DNA of 20,355 nt. Source: DASXPG01 sp036493755 (GTDB lineage: Bacteria; Gemmatimonadota; Gemmatimonadetes; Gemmatimonadales; JACORV01). A program made the translations under genes and the position numbers. This document shows positions 8,287 through 15,359 of the stretch, in pieces. The stretch lies in the NCBI GenBank assembly GCA_036493755.1, contig DASXPG010000039.1, forward strand, positions 1-20,355, given 5' to 3'. The notes under the pieces are model-generated. The model saw only the letters and a list, made by a program, of their open reading frames with translations. It was not told where the DNA came from and did no database searches. The number at the start of each line of letters is the position of its first letter. Within the stretch, counting starts at the first letter, position 1.

Positions 8287-9633
8287 CTAGTGGCACTTCG
8301 CGACGCCGGAATCGGCGACGGTCGAGCCGGGGGCATTGATGAACTGCCAGGCGTAGGTGCTGTCGCCCAGCGTGAGCTTCAGGACGCCATTGCCGCCGCT
8401 GAAGTAATCGCTTTCGCGCTGGCGGAAGGTGCCGGCGGTGGAACCGTCGCCGCCGAGTCCGCTGTTGAACTGCATGATGCCGTTGACCGAGTCAGCCACC
8501 GGTTTCGCCGTTGGTTGATCCCAGCGCAGCGGCCCGATGCGCTCGTAGGTATGCTCGCCGCCGTTGAGGACGACGTCGGCGCCGGCATTCTGGAGCTTCA
8601 GCCAGATGCCGCTCTGGTTGGGATGCTCATCGGGATACATCACACCCGTCGTGTCGGTCGTGCTCGAGTACCACATCGGGTCGTGCCAGACCGCCATGAT
8701 GCACTTCGCCGGATGCGCGGCGAGATCGTTCTTGAGGAAGGTGTCGAGCTCGTCGCTGCCGTTGCCGTAGGTACGGCGGCCGCCGCTGATCACGTTCAAC
8801 ATGATCACGTGCCAGGTGCCGATGTCGAAGCTGTAGTAGTTCTTGCCGTTCGGCCCGATGCGCGCGTCGCCGAAATAGGACTGCGCGCCGGTGGCGAAGC
8901 AGCAGATCGAGTCGGCGATCAGCGTGTCTTCTTCCCAGCTTCCCACGATGGCCTGGGTACGGCTGAGAAACTGACCGAGCTGCGGGGCATAGCAGGTGTT
9001 GAATGCGTTGGCGTCACCGCCGCCCGGGTTGAAGGTCATGTCGCCCAGGGGAATGAACGTCGCATTCGGATTGGCGGCGACGATGCTGACGATCGCGCCG
9101 ATGTTGGTGCTGTTGCAGCGGGTGTTGCCAACGGCCAGGACGACATTGCCGGTGGGCGCCGGCAGGCCGCCAGCCATCAGCGTCATGCTGACCGCCACAT
9201 TCTGGGGACTGTTGGTGGCGCCCGCGCTCGTGACGGGCACCGTCGCGGTATACGTCCCGGCCGCCATGCCGGTATTGGCCATGGTGATGTTGAGCGTCGC
9301 AGGCGTGCTGGTCCCGCTGAGCGTTGCCGTCACCCAGCCGGTCGCGCCGGTGCCGTAGGTAATGGTGCCGACAGCGAGACCGCTCAGTGCGCCGGTGCCG
9401 CCATTGGTGACGGCGACGGTCACCGGTGCGGGCGCGCCGGCGCCGACGGTATCGGTCACCGCGACGGTGGCCGGACTCAGGGCGATAGTGGCCCCGGGCG
9501 GCGGTGGTGGCGGGGGCGGTGGATTGGTCCCCGTGTTGTCGGCCTTCGAACCGCACGCGGCCGCGAAGACCGCGGAGACGCCGAGGAGCAGCAGCCGGCG
9601 AACCGCTCCGCGAGTCGGAAGTTGAGCAAGCAT
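8287..9633 (-). CDS. Metallophosphoesterase-fold lipoprotein with N-terminal Ig/BACON-like domain, paralog 2 (degenerate active site)
   Basis: Protein of 448 aa. The signal peptide ends in lipobox AAAC (Cys27), followed by a proline run (38-46), an Ig/BACON-like domain (about 50-155) and a metallophosphoesterase-fold domain (about 163-448). Compared with paralog 1, motif I reads AVGN with N170. D198 in PLGD and H317 in VWHDP remain. The GNHD motif is replaced by GSWE (231-234). The GHxH motif reads NGGEHTYER, keeping only H361. Two metal-ligand sites beyond motif I are therefore altered, so ordinary phosphoesterase activity is doubtful. Cys173, Cys214, Cys311 and Cys447 match the conserved cysteines of the paralogs; an extra adjacent pair, Cys244-Cys245, is unique to this copy. 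The C-terminus is KCH. The ATG at 9633 has a modest AGGA upstream. Confidence 0.88.
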   Translation of the reverse strand: MLAQLPTRGAVRRLLLLGVSAVFAAACGSKADNTGTNPPPPPPPPPGATIALSPATVAVTDTVGAGAPAPVTVAVTNGGTGALSGLAVGTITYGTGATGWVTATLSGTSTPATLNITMANTGMAAGTYTATVPVTSAGATNSPQNVAVSMTLMAGGLPAPTGNVVLAVGNTRCNSTNIGAIVSIVAANPNATFIPLGDMTFNPGGGDANAFNTCYAPQLGQFLSRTQAIVGSWEEDTLIADSICCFATGAQSYFGDARIGPNGKNYYSFDIGTWHVIMLNVISGGRRTYGNGSDELDTFLKNDLAAHPAKCIMAVWHDPMWYSSTTDTTGVMYPDEHPNQSGIWLKLQNAGADVVLNGGEHTYERIGPLRWDQPTAKPVADSVNGIMQFNSGLGGDGSTAGTFRQRESDYFSGGNGVLKLTLGDSTYAWQFINAPGSTVADSGVAKCH

Positions 9634-9669
9634 GTCGTGATCCTGTCGGTTAGGGGTTGGGCTTGCCGT

Positions 9670-9700
9670 GGCGGGCGCGGCAGCATCGCTCGCGCCCGCC
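9670..9700 (-). repeat. Intercistronic inverted repeat (hairpin) between paralogs 3 and 2
   Basis: Perfect 10-bp GC-only arms GGCGGGCGCG (9670-9679) and CGCGCCCGCC (9691-9700) enclose an 11-nt loop. It lies in the 78-nt gap between the stop of paralog 3 and the start of paralog 2. No T-run follows on the minus strand, so a role in mRNA stability or stepwise expression is more likely than termination. Confidence 0.65.
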
Positions 9701-9711
9701 TCGGCCGCCGG

Positions 9712-10656
9712 CTAGTGGCAGATGCCGCTGCCGGTGTCGCCGACAGTTCCGGGTGCCGTCAGATACGAGTAGTCATAGGCGCCATCCTTCAGCGTCAGCT
9801 TCAGCACGCCGAACGACATGTTGATGATGGCGCTGTTCGGGCTGACGACGGTCGGGGTGGGACCGGCGGACTCACCGCCCAGGCCGACGTTGAACTGCAC
9901 GATGCCCTTGGCGTCGTCGCGGGCGCCGGCGGCGGTCAGCGGAACCATCCGCTCGTACTGGTACTGGCCGGCGTTGAGGATCACGTCCACGCCAGCGCCG
10001 TCGAGAATCGCCCAGGTGCTCTGGAGCGTGGTGTTCTCGACGTAGCCCGCGGTGGTCGACGACAGGAAGCGGGGGCGATGCCAGACCGCCATCGTGCACT
10101 TCGCCGATGCATGGGCCTGGAGATCGGCGGAGAGCCACATCTGCTGCGGCGAGCCCGACTTGTACACGTTGGAGTTGCCGCCCTCTTCGGTGTTCAGGAC
10201 GACGACGTGCCAGGTGCCCACATCGAAGCTGTACCAGCCGTCGGGAGCTGTTCCCGCCGACGCCCCGAAGTAGGCGAAGTACGGAGCCGCGGTCGGATCA
10301 AGCAGGTAGTCGTGATTGCCGACGGTGGGGTGGGTGATCGTCTTGAACTTGCCCCAGGCCGCGTCGTAGCATGCGTAGTCGGCGGTGGTGCCGCTGTCGG
10401 CCGCGTTGCCCAGCATCATGACGGCGGCTGCGCTGGTGTCAATCAGCCCGGCGGTCGCCGCGGCGTTGCCATTGGAGCACTTGGAGATATTGCCCGCGGC
10501 AAACACGTTCACGGTACCACCCGTCGGGGGCGGTGGGGGCGGGGGCGGCGTCACGATGGTGGTGTCGGGGGGCGTCGTAACATCACCACCCTTGCTACCG
10601 CACGCCGCAGCGACCGGCAACATGGCCAGCGCGAGAATCTTGATAGACGTCTTCAC
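9712..10656 (-). CDS. Metallophosphoesterase-fold lipoprotein, paralog 3 (most degenerate active site)
   Basis: Protein of 314 aa. The signal peptide ends in lipobox AAAC (Cys19), followed by a Thr/Pro linker with an eight-proline run (37-44) and a single metallophosphoesterase-fold domain. Motif I is AAGN with N56. Motif II, normally GD, is GN (N84). GNHD at 113-116 and H193 in VWHRP are retained. The normal GHxH region reads NAGQYQYERM, so both histidines are gone. This is probably a catalytically dead member kept for another role. Cys60, Cys96, Cys187 and Cys313 match the paralogs, and it ends in ICH. The start is GTG within a GTGA overlap with the upstream FemAB/ATP-grasp gene; AGGAGG 7 nt upstream makes this the strongest ribosome-binding site in the operon, suggesting high expression. 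Confidence 0.87.
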   Translation of the reverse strand: MKTSIKILALAMLPVAAACGSKGGDVTTPPDTTIVTPPPPPPPPTGGTVNVFAAGNISKCSNGNAAATAGLIDTSAAAVMMLGNAADSGTTADYACYDAAWGKFKTITHPTVGNHDYLLDPTAAPYFAYFGASAGTAPDGWYSFDVGTWHVVVLNTEEGGNSNVYKSGSPQQMWLSADLQAHASAKCTMAVWHRPRFLSSTTAGYVENTTLQSTWAILDGAGVDVILNAGQYQYERMVPLTAAGARDDAKGIVQFNVGLGGESAGPTPTVVSPNSAIINMSFGVLKLTLKDGAYDYSYLTAPGTVGDTGSGICH

Positions 10657-12956
10657 GGTACAACCTCCTGTATGGCACTCAGTGGCCGCGCCGTTCCGTC
10701 GGCGGCGGTCACGGGGGGAATGAGCCGGGCGGATGTGTCCGGACTCGAAGTGGGGCGTCGGCGGCCGAGGATGCGCCAGACCGCCGCGCCCACCAGGGGC
10801 ATGGGATCATCCCAGGCGAATGCGCTCTTGGTTTCGCAGCGCAGCGCCCAGGGGAGCCACTGCAGCAGTGGAACACCACTGCTGCGCGCGGCAGGACAAT
10901 CACTCCAGACCTTGCACCAGCGAACACCGGCGCGAGCCCGCACCGCCGCCGGGCGTCGACCGCCCGTGCAGTCGGCGAAGACCAGCGCCGGCAGATTCAC
11001 TCCGGCTTCGGCGCCGGCGTGGTTCCAGAGTGTGAAACGGGGATTCACTTCCAGCAGGTACAGCTTGCCGTCGGGACCACGCTTGAAATCCAGCTTGGCC
11101 ACGCCGCGCAGCTTGAGACGCTTCACGACATCACGACCCAGCGTCTCGACGTCCAGCGCGCCGGTGATCTCGAGCGCGGTGGTATCGCCGTACGCGGTGG
11201 GCCAGGTGCGCACCTTCTTGCCGGTGAACTCGCCGGCGGTGACGCCCTTCTCGTCGACGTAGACGTGATAACTCTCGATCGCCGACTCGGGTCCTTCGAT
11301 CTGCGACTGCACCATCACCTCGGCTCGCGCCGCGGACAGCTTCGGCCAGAACGCGCGCAGCTCGTCGGCATTGGCGAAGCTCATCGCCTTGCCGGCGGCC
11401 AGTGGATTCCACTGGTCGTTGCGCCTGGTGAGCGGCTTCACGATCACCGGAAAGGTGAGCGAGCCGTCGTCGGAGAATGACTCGTGCGCGGTGCGATAGG
11501 CGCGGGCCGGCGGAACCGGCAGCGCGAGGCGCGTCGCGAGCTGCTGGAAGCGATGCTTGTCGACCAGCTGCTCCACGAGCGTGGCGTCCGGGATCACGAA
11601 GCGGAACGCGCCGCGCAGGCGATCGCGCAGCCGCGAGACCAGCAGCAGGCCGCGGTCATCCTGATAGAAGAGCACCGGCGGCTCGCTCTGCGCCTGGCCG
11701 TGCGCGATCAGCGACTCGACCAGCTCCTCGGAGCGTTCCCAGGGATCGACCCAGTCCAGCGCGCCGGCGGCGGTCATCGAGAAGCGCGCCGCCGATCCGG
11801 GCGGCGCGACGACCATCGACGGAATGCCGGCCAGTCCCAGCGCGCGCACCAGATCGATGTCACCCATCACGCAGGCCGGCACGGCCGAATCGGTTTCGGC
11901 TGCGCGCGACCGCGCGGCCGCGCGGCCCCAACGCCCGCGAATGGTCTGCTGAATCCGGAAGCCGGAACCGGCGACGCGGCGCGCCTGCATCAGCCAGCGC
12001 GGCCGGCTGCGGAGCCAGCGCATCTTGGTATCGTCGGGCTCGGCGCCGAACTTGGACTTGAAGTCGCCGCGGCCCATGAAGTCGAACGTGGTGCAGCCGG
12101 CTTCCATCGCCTTCTGCATCGCCGTCCACGTCATGAGCTCGGTGGGCCGATACCAGCGGTAGTGCGACGGATGCGCCCACATCCACAGGTACAGCTCGGT
12201 GCCTTCGATGAAGAACATCCCGGTGGCGATGTTGATCCTGCCGCCGGGGAGGTAGACACCGAGCGCCAGGAGCCGGCCCGCGGCCTTCATCTGGCGGAAG
12301 CAGCTCAGGATCCGCTGCTTGCCGAAGGGAATCAGGTGCCCGCCGCGCAGATACACCTCGACCAGCTGCGCGTAGTGCGTATCGACGAACCTCTCATCGG
12401 TCTCGACCTTCACTTCGAGGCCGAGCTTCTGGGCCCGTCTCACGTTGCGCCGGGCGCTGTCCTTCATCGCCTTGAAGGTCTGCTCGGGATTGGCCGGGTT
12501 CAGCGAAGCACGAAAGGTCGGGACGCTCTGGCCCTCGAAACCGGCGGCGCGCATCGCGTCGCCATCGAGACCGGGAAGCATCAGCTCGGTGTGCACCACG
12601 CGCTGCTCGCGCTCGAGCCAGGGCACCAGCGCAGCCATGATGTCGGCGACGTCCAGCCTGGCCGGATCGAAGGCCGGACCCATGCTGACCGTCTGCCATC
12701 CTTCGAGGGGAGACCCGAAGAACCTGAGTCCGCCTAACGTCGCGATGAGACCGGGGAGACAGCCCACGATCTCGCCGCCGCGCTCGAACACCAGATAGAG
12801 CGCGCGCCCGCAGCCGGCATCCACCAGCGAATCGATCCAGGCGCTGAGGTGGGTGATGCGGTGGTTGGGGAAGCGGCGGACCAGCTCATCCCAGCGCTCC
12901 CGCTCCAGCTCGCCGGCTTCGCGGATCATCAGGTCGGGCATCGCGGTGGTGATCAC
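10653..12956 (-). CDS. Fusion of FemAB/GNAT-like transferase domain and ATP-grasp ligase domain
   Basis: Two-domain soluble protein of 767 aa. Residues about 1-340 match the BioF2-like/FemAB-related acyltransferase family (Acetyltransf_6), with SARRNVRRAQKLGLEV, a central LYLWMWAHPSHYRWYRP and FDFMGRGDFKSKFGAEPD near 290-305. Residues about 365-680 are ATP-grasp: FPVIVKPLT near 500 carries the ATP-binding Lys, MVQSQIEGPES is the hinge region, and KLDFKRGPDGKLYLLEVNPR ends near 637 with the metal-binding Glu-x-Asn of EVNPR. The last 90 residues are a basic, Pro-rich tail. FemAB-like proteins move aminoacyl or acyl groups and ATP-grasp enzymes form carboxylate-amine bonds, so attachment of an amino acid or acyl group to a sugar or lipid-linked intermediate is a reasonable inference. 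The GTG start is in a GTGA overlap with the upstream sugar transferase; an ATG five codons later is an alternative. Confidence 0.85.
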   Translation of the reverse strand: MITTAMPDLMIREAGELERERWDELVRRFPNHRITHLSAWIDSLVDAGCGRALYLVFERGGEIVGCLPGLIATLGGLRFFGSPLEGWQTVSMGPAFDPARLDVADIMAALVPWLEREQRVVHTELMLPGLDGDAMRAAGFEGQSVPTFRASLNPANPEQTFKAMKDSARRNVRRAQKLGLEVKVETDERFVDTHYAQLVEVYLRGGHLIPFGKQRILSCFRQMKAAGRLLALGVYLPGGRINIATGMFFIEGTELYLWMWAHPSHYRWYRPTELMTWTAMQKAMEAGCTTFDFMGRGDFKSKFGAEPDDTKMRWLRSRPRWLMQARRVAGSGFRIQQTIRGRWGRAAARSRAAETDSAVPACVMGDIDLVRALGLAGIPSMVVAPPGSAARFSMTAAGALDWVDPWERSEELVESLIAHGQAQSEPPVLFYQDDRGLLLVSRLRDRLRGAFRFVIPDATLVEQLVDKHRFQQLATRLALPVPPARAYRTAHESFSDDGSLTFPVIVKPLTRRNDQWNPLAAGKAMSFANADELRAFWPKLSAARAEVMVQSQIEGPESAIESYHVYVDEKGVTAGEFTGKKVRTWPTAYGDTTALEITGALDVETLGRDVVKRLKLRGVAKLDFKRGPDGKLYLLEVNPRFTLWNHAGAEAGVNLPALVFADCTGGRRPAAVRARAGVRWCKVWSDCPAARSSGVPLLQWLPWALRCETKSAFAWDDPMPLVGAAVWRILGRRRPTSSPDTSARLIPPVTAADGTARPLSAIQEVVP
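10664..10669 (-). promoter_or_regulatory. Strong Shine-Dalgarno AGGAGG for paralog 3
   Basis: AGGAGG lies 7 nt upstream of the GTG at 10656 and inside the end of the preceding gene. It decides the GTG start and is unusually strong compared with the weak or absent sites before most genes of this operon. Confidence 0.8.
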
Positions 12957-13735
12957 GCCGAGGCCCTCACGTCGGCACCGGCGAGCGCATCCGCTTCCGG
13001 GGCCGCCTGCGGCACCAGCGGCGCGCGCATGATCGACGCGCGATTCAACAGTGCATCGGTGGCGGCATCATGGCGGCGGGCTGGAACCAGCAGCCGCCAG
13101 GCGGCCGTGATTTCTGGTGGGTTCGCAAAGCGGCGCCAGCCCGCCAAACTCGCGACGATCACCCGAAGCGTTCGGCCGATGATCGTCAGGTCGTAACCGA
13201 ATGAAGCCCGGCGCACGTACACGCGGTCGAGCGCCAGCTTGAGCGGCAGCAGCAGCTCGACGTACCGGCCTTCAGGATCGCCGCCGGTCAGGATCCGGTC
13301 GCCATGGGTGCTGCTGTAGATGCTGCCGGGACTGGCCAGGCCGGGGAGCACCTTGAGAGTCTCGCGATGCTCGGGGGCGTAGTGACGAGCGACGAAGGCC
13401 GGATCTTCGGGCCGCGGGCCGATGATGCTCATCTCGCCGCGCAGCACGTTGATCAGCTGGGGGAGCTCGTCGATCTTGAGCCGGCGCAGCAGCGCGCCAA
13501 AGCCGAAGACGCGCGGATCGGCGGCGCCGGTGATGCGCGGACCGGCCTCGGTCACGTGCATGGTGCGCAGCTTGAGCATGGTGAAGAGCCGGCCCCCCAG
13601 TCCGACGCGCCGGCAGCGGTAGAGGATCGGACCGCGGCTCGAGAGCGCGATCCCCGCGCACGCGACCACCAGGATCGGCGAGGCGATCATCAGTCCGGCG
13701 ATGGCGCCGGCCAGGTCAAACGGGCGCTTGGCCAT
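12953..13735 (-). CDS. Initiating sugar-phosphate transferase (small polyprenyl-phosphate phosphoglycosyl transferase, PglC/WbaP catalytic domain type)
   Basis: Monotopic membrane enzyme of 260 aa that transfers a sugar-1-phosphate from a UDP-sugar to undecaprenyl phosphate, starting repeat-unit assembly at the cytoplasmic face. Family motifs in order: KRPFDLAGA at 3-11; a membrane re-entrant helix, about 13-33; RVGLGGRLFTMLKLRTM at 43-59; LLRRLKIDELPQLINVLRGE at 82-101, with the catalytic Asp89-Glu90 dyad; and MSIIGPRPE at 102-110. It lacks the N-terminal multi-helix region of full-length WbaP, so it resembles PglC, but has about 50 extra C-terminal residues. I prefer the ATG at 13735 over the adjacent GTG at 13738. 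It overlaps the upstream deacetylase gene by 20 nt and the downstream gene by GTGA. The substrate may be the dideoxy amino sugar made by the upstream genes. Confidence 0.92.
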   Translation of the reverse strand: MAKRPFDLAGAIAGLMIASPILVVACAGIALSSRGPILYRCRRVGLGGRLFTMLKLRTMHVTEAGPRITGAADPRVFGFGALLRRLKIDELPQLINVLRGEMSIIGPRPEDPAFVARHYAPEHRETLKVLPGLASPGSIYSSTHGDRILTGGDPEGRYVELLLPLKLALDRVYVRRASFGYDLTIIGRTLRVIVASLAGWRRFANPPEITAAWRLLVPARRHDAATDALLNRASIMRAPLVPQAAPEADALAGADVRASA

Positions 13736-14390
13736 CACGGTGTGTCCGCCGCACGGTCATGAAGACCTCGGCGGCATCGAGGAGTTGCTGGTTGCCCCAC
13801 GCCTTGGCGCGGTGCCGCAAGGCGCAAATCGAGCGGGGGTGGGGATATTCGCGGACTTCGCTTTCGTAACAGGACATCGCCGCAAGCTTGGTCTCGAGAG
13901 TGCTCGAGATATCCACCCAGGTGTCGGCGGTGAAGGAGCGCGGATACGCCCACTCGGTGCTGCTGGCGGTATCGAAGGCGTAGACGGTGTTGATGCTCGC
14001 CGCGGTCGGCCGGGTCGCGACCAGCGCCGCCTTGAAGAGGAGCTGGTGGTCGCGGTTGATGTCGCCGCCGAACTGGCAGTAGACCATGTCGGGCTCGACG
14101 TCGCGCACTACCGCTTCGAGCGGGGTGATGATGTCGCAGAGCGTCATGGTGTCGAGGCGCTGGTCGGGGAAGCCGAGGGTGCGCACGTCGTCGACGCCGA
14201 GGGTGGCGGCGGCGCGGCGGATGTGGTCGCTCTGGCCGACGCCATCGGGTCCGTAACGCAGCGACTCGCCTTCGCAGACGATCACCGACGTCACCTTGTC
14301 GCCGGCACGCGCGTGCAGCGCGACGGTACCGCCGCACCCCAGAAGCTCGTCATCGGGATGGGCCGCGATCACCAGCACGCGCAACGGCAT
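13716..14390 (-). CDS. PIG-L/LmbE-family zinc-dependent N-deacetylase
   Basis: Soluble enzyme of 224 aa in the family that removes N-acetyl groups from GlcNAc-containing substrates (PIG-L, MshB, BshB). It begins with a beta strand and the signature AHPDDE (10-15), giving metal ligands His11 and Asp14; the third ligand is His115 in GDINRDHQ. Length fits the family. It starts with an ATG sharing one base with the formyltransferase stop (TGATG), so it is translationally coupled. Located between sugar N-modifying enzymes and the initiating transferase, it probably deacetylates a nucleotide sugar or a lipid-linked sugar, producing a free amine that the formyltransferase or the FemAB/ATP-grasp protein could then acylate. 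This order of action is inference. Confidence 0.9.
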   Translation of the reverse strand: MPLRVLVIAAHPDDELLGCGGTVALHARAGDKVTSVIVCEGESLRYGPDGVGQSDHIRRAAATLGVDDVRTLGFPDQRLDTMTLCDIITPLEAVVRDVEPDMVYCQFGGDINRDHQLLFKAALVATRPTAASINTVYAFDTASSTEWAYPRSFTADTWVDISSTLETKLAAMSCYESEVREYPHPRSICALRHRAKAWGNQQLLDAAEVFMTVRRTHRDGQAPV

Positions 14391-15355
14391 CAGGCCACCC
14401 CCGCGGGATGGTTCGCGTGGAACCGCTTGCCGGTCCAGCGCTGCTCGGCGAGGCGGGGTCCACTGAGCACCTGGCCGTCATCGGACTCGATTTCGAGAAT
14501 CGTGAGGACGCCACCGGCGCAGGCGACCACCTGCCCGCAACTGGCGGCATCGGGGCTCAGCGCGGCGCCGAGAATCTCTCCGGGGCGGCGGCCCTCGCCG
14601 TCGGCGGTGCTGAAGGAGGCGCGCCAGATCTTCCAGCAGCGTCCGTCCAGATTGCTGAAGGCGCCGGGGTAGGGACGGGTCAGCGCGCGGACAAAGTCGT
14701 AGATCCGCGACGCCGGCTGTTCCCAGTCCATGGCGCCGTCGGCAGGGCGGCGGCGGCGCAGCACCGGCTCCTCGGTCCGCGGCTGCGGCCGGCCGGGCCG
14801 TTCGCCGGCCATGAGCCGGGGAAGCAGCGCGAGCAGCATGTCGCGATTGGTCACCGCCACCTGCTGGTAGAGCGTGGCGCAGGTGTCGTAGAGGCTGATT
14901 GGAAAGGCGCGCTGGTCGATGAGGTCGCCGGCGTCCACGTCGGGTGCGAGCCAGATGAGTGAGTTGCCGGTTTCCTTCTCGCCGTTGATGATGGCCCAGT
15001 TGATCGGCGCGCTGCCGCGGTTGTGCGGGAGCAACGAGGCGTGGGCGCCCACCATGCCGACCTTGGCCAGGGCCAGGGCGGGCTCCCGGATGATCTGGTG
15101 CCAGCCGATGACGAAGACGACATCGGGGCGGATGACCTGGAGAATCCGGGTCGCCTCGGGGCCGTTGATGTCGGTGATGTGGTGCAACGGCACGCCGCGG
15201 CGGACGCAGACCGGGAAATAGTCGGCGCCGCCGCTGCGCTTGGCCGCCAGATCGGGGCGCAACGTGATCACGCCCTGGACGGGCGCACCGGCCTCGAGGA
15301 GGGCGTCGAGCGCGGACACGCCTTCGGCGTGGAAACCGACCCAGGCGAAGCGCAT
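14390..15355 (-). CDS. Sugar N-formyltransferase-like protein (methionyl-tRNA formyltransferase/ArnA fold)
   Basis: Protein of 321 aa. The N-terminal Rossmann-like formyltransferase domain (about 1-200) uses N10-formyltetrahydrofolate in the family; the C-terminal part (about 210-321) resembles the small barrel of Fmt/ArnA proteins. The active-site region reads GAHASLLPHNRGSAPINW (103-120) followed by DVDAGDLIDQ. By alignment to ArnA, the His (105) and Asp (141) of the catalytic triad are kept, but the usual Asn is Gly103. I prefer the ATG at 15355 (MRFAWVGFHAEG), which starts at the first beta strand and lies 4 nt after the aminotransferase stop; an upstream in-frame start at 15385 would overlap that gene. 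Neighbouring dehydratase and aminotransferase genes suggest formylation of a 4-amino-4,6-dideoxy sugar. Confidence 0.87.
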   Translation of the reverse strand: MRFAWVGFHAEGVSALDALLEAGAPVQGVITLRPDLAAKRSGGADYFPVCVRRGVPLHHITDINGPEATRILQVIRPDVVFVIGWHQIIREPALALAKVGMVGAHASLLPHNRGSAPINWAIINGEKETGNSLIWLAPDVDAGDLIDQRAFPISLYDTCATLYQQVAVTNRDMLLALLPRLMAGERPGRPQPRTEEPVLRRRRPADGAMDWEQPASRIYDFVRALTRPYPGAFSNLDGRCWKIWRASFSTADGEGRRPGEILGAALSPDAASCGQVVACAGGVLTILEIESDDGQVLSGPRLAEQRWTGKRFHANHPAGVA

Positions 15356-15359
15356 CAGC

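Noticed and set aside
8194..11262. Plus-strand open frame of 1022 codons opposite two lipoproteins and part of the ATP-grasp gene
   Set aside because: It has no recognisable domain, is rich in Gly/Arg/Ala/Asp/His, and lies antisense to genes with clear motifs. High GC codon use keeps the opposite frame open by chance.
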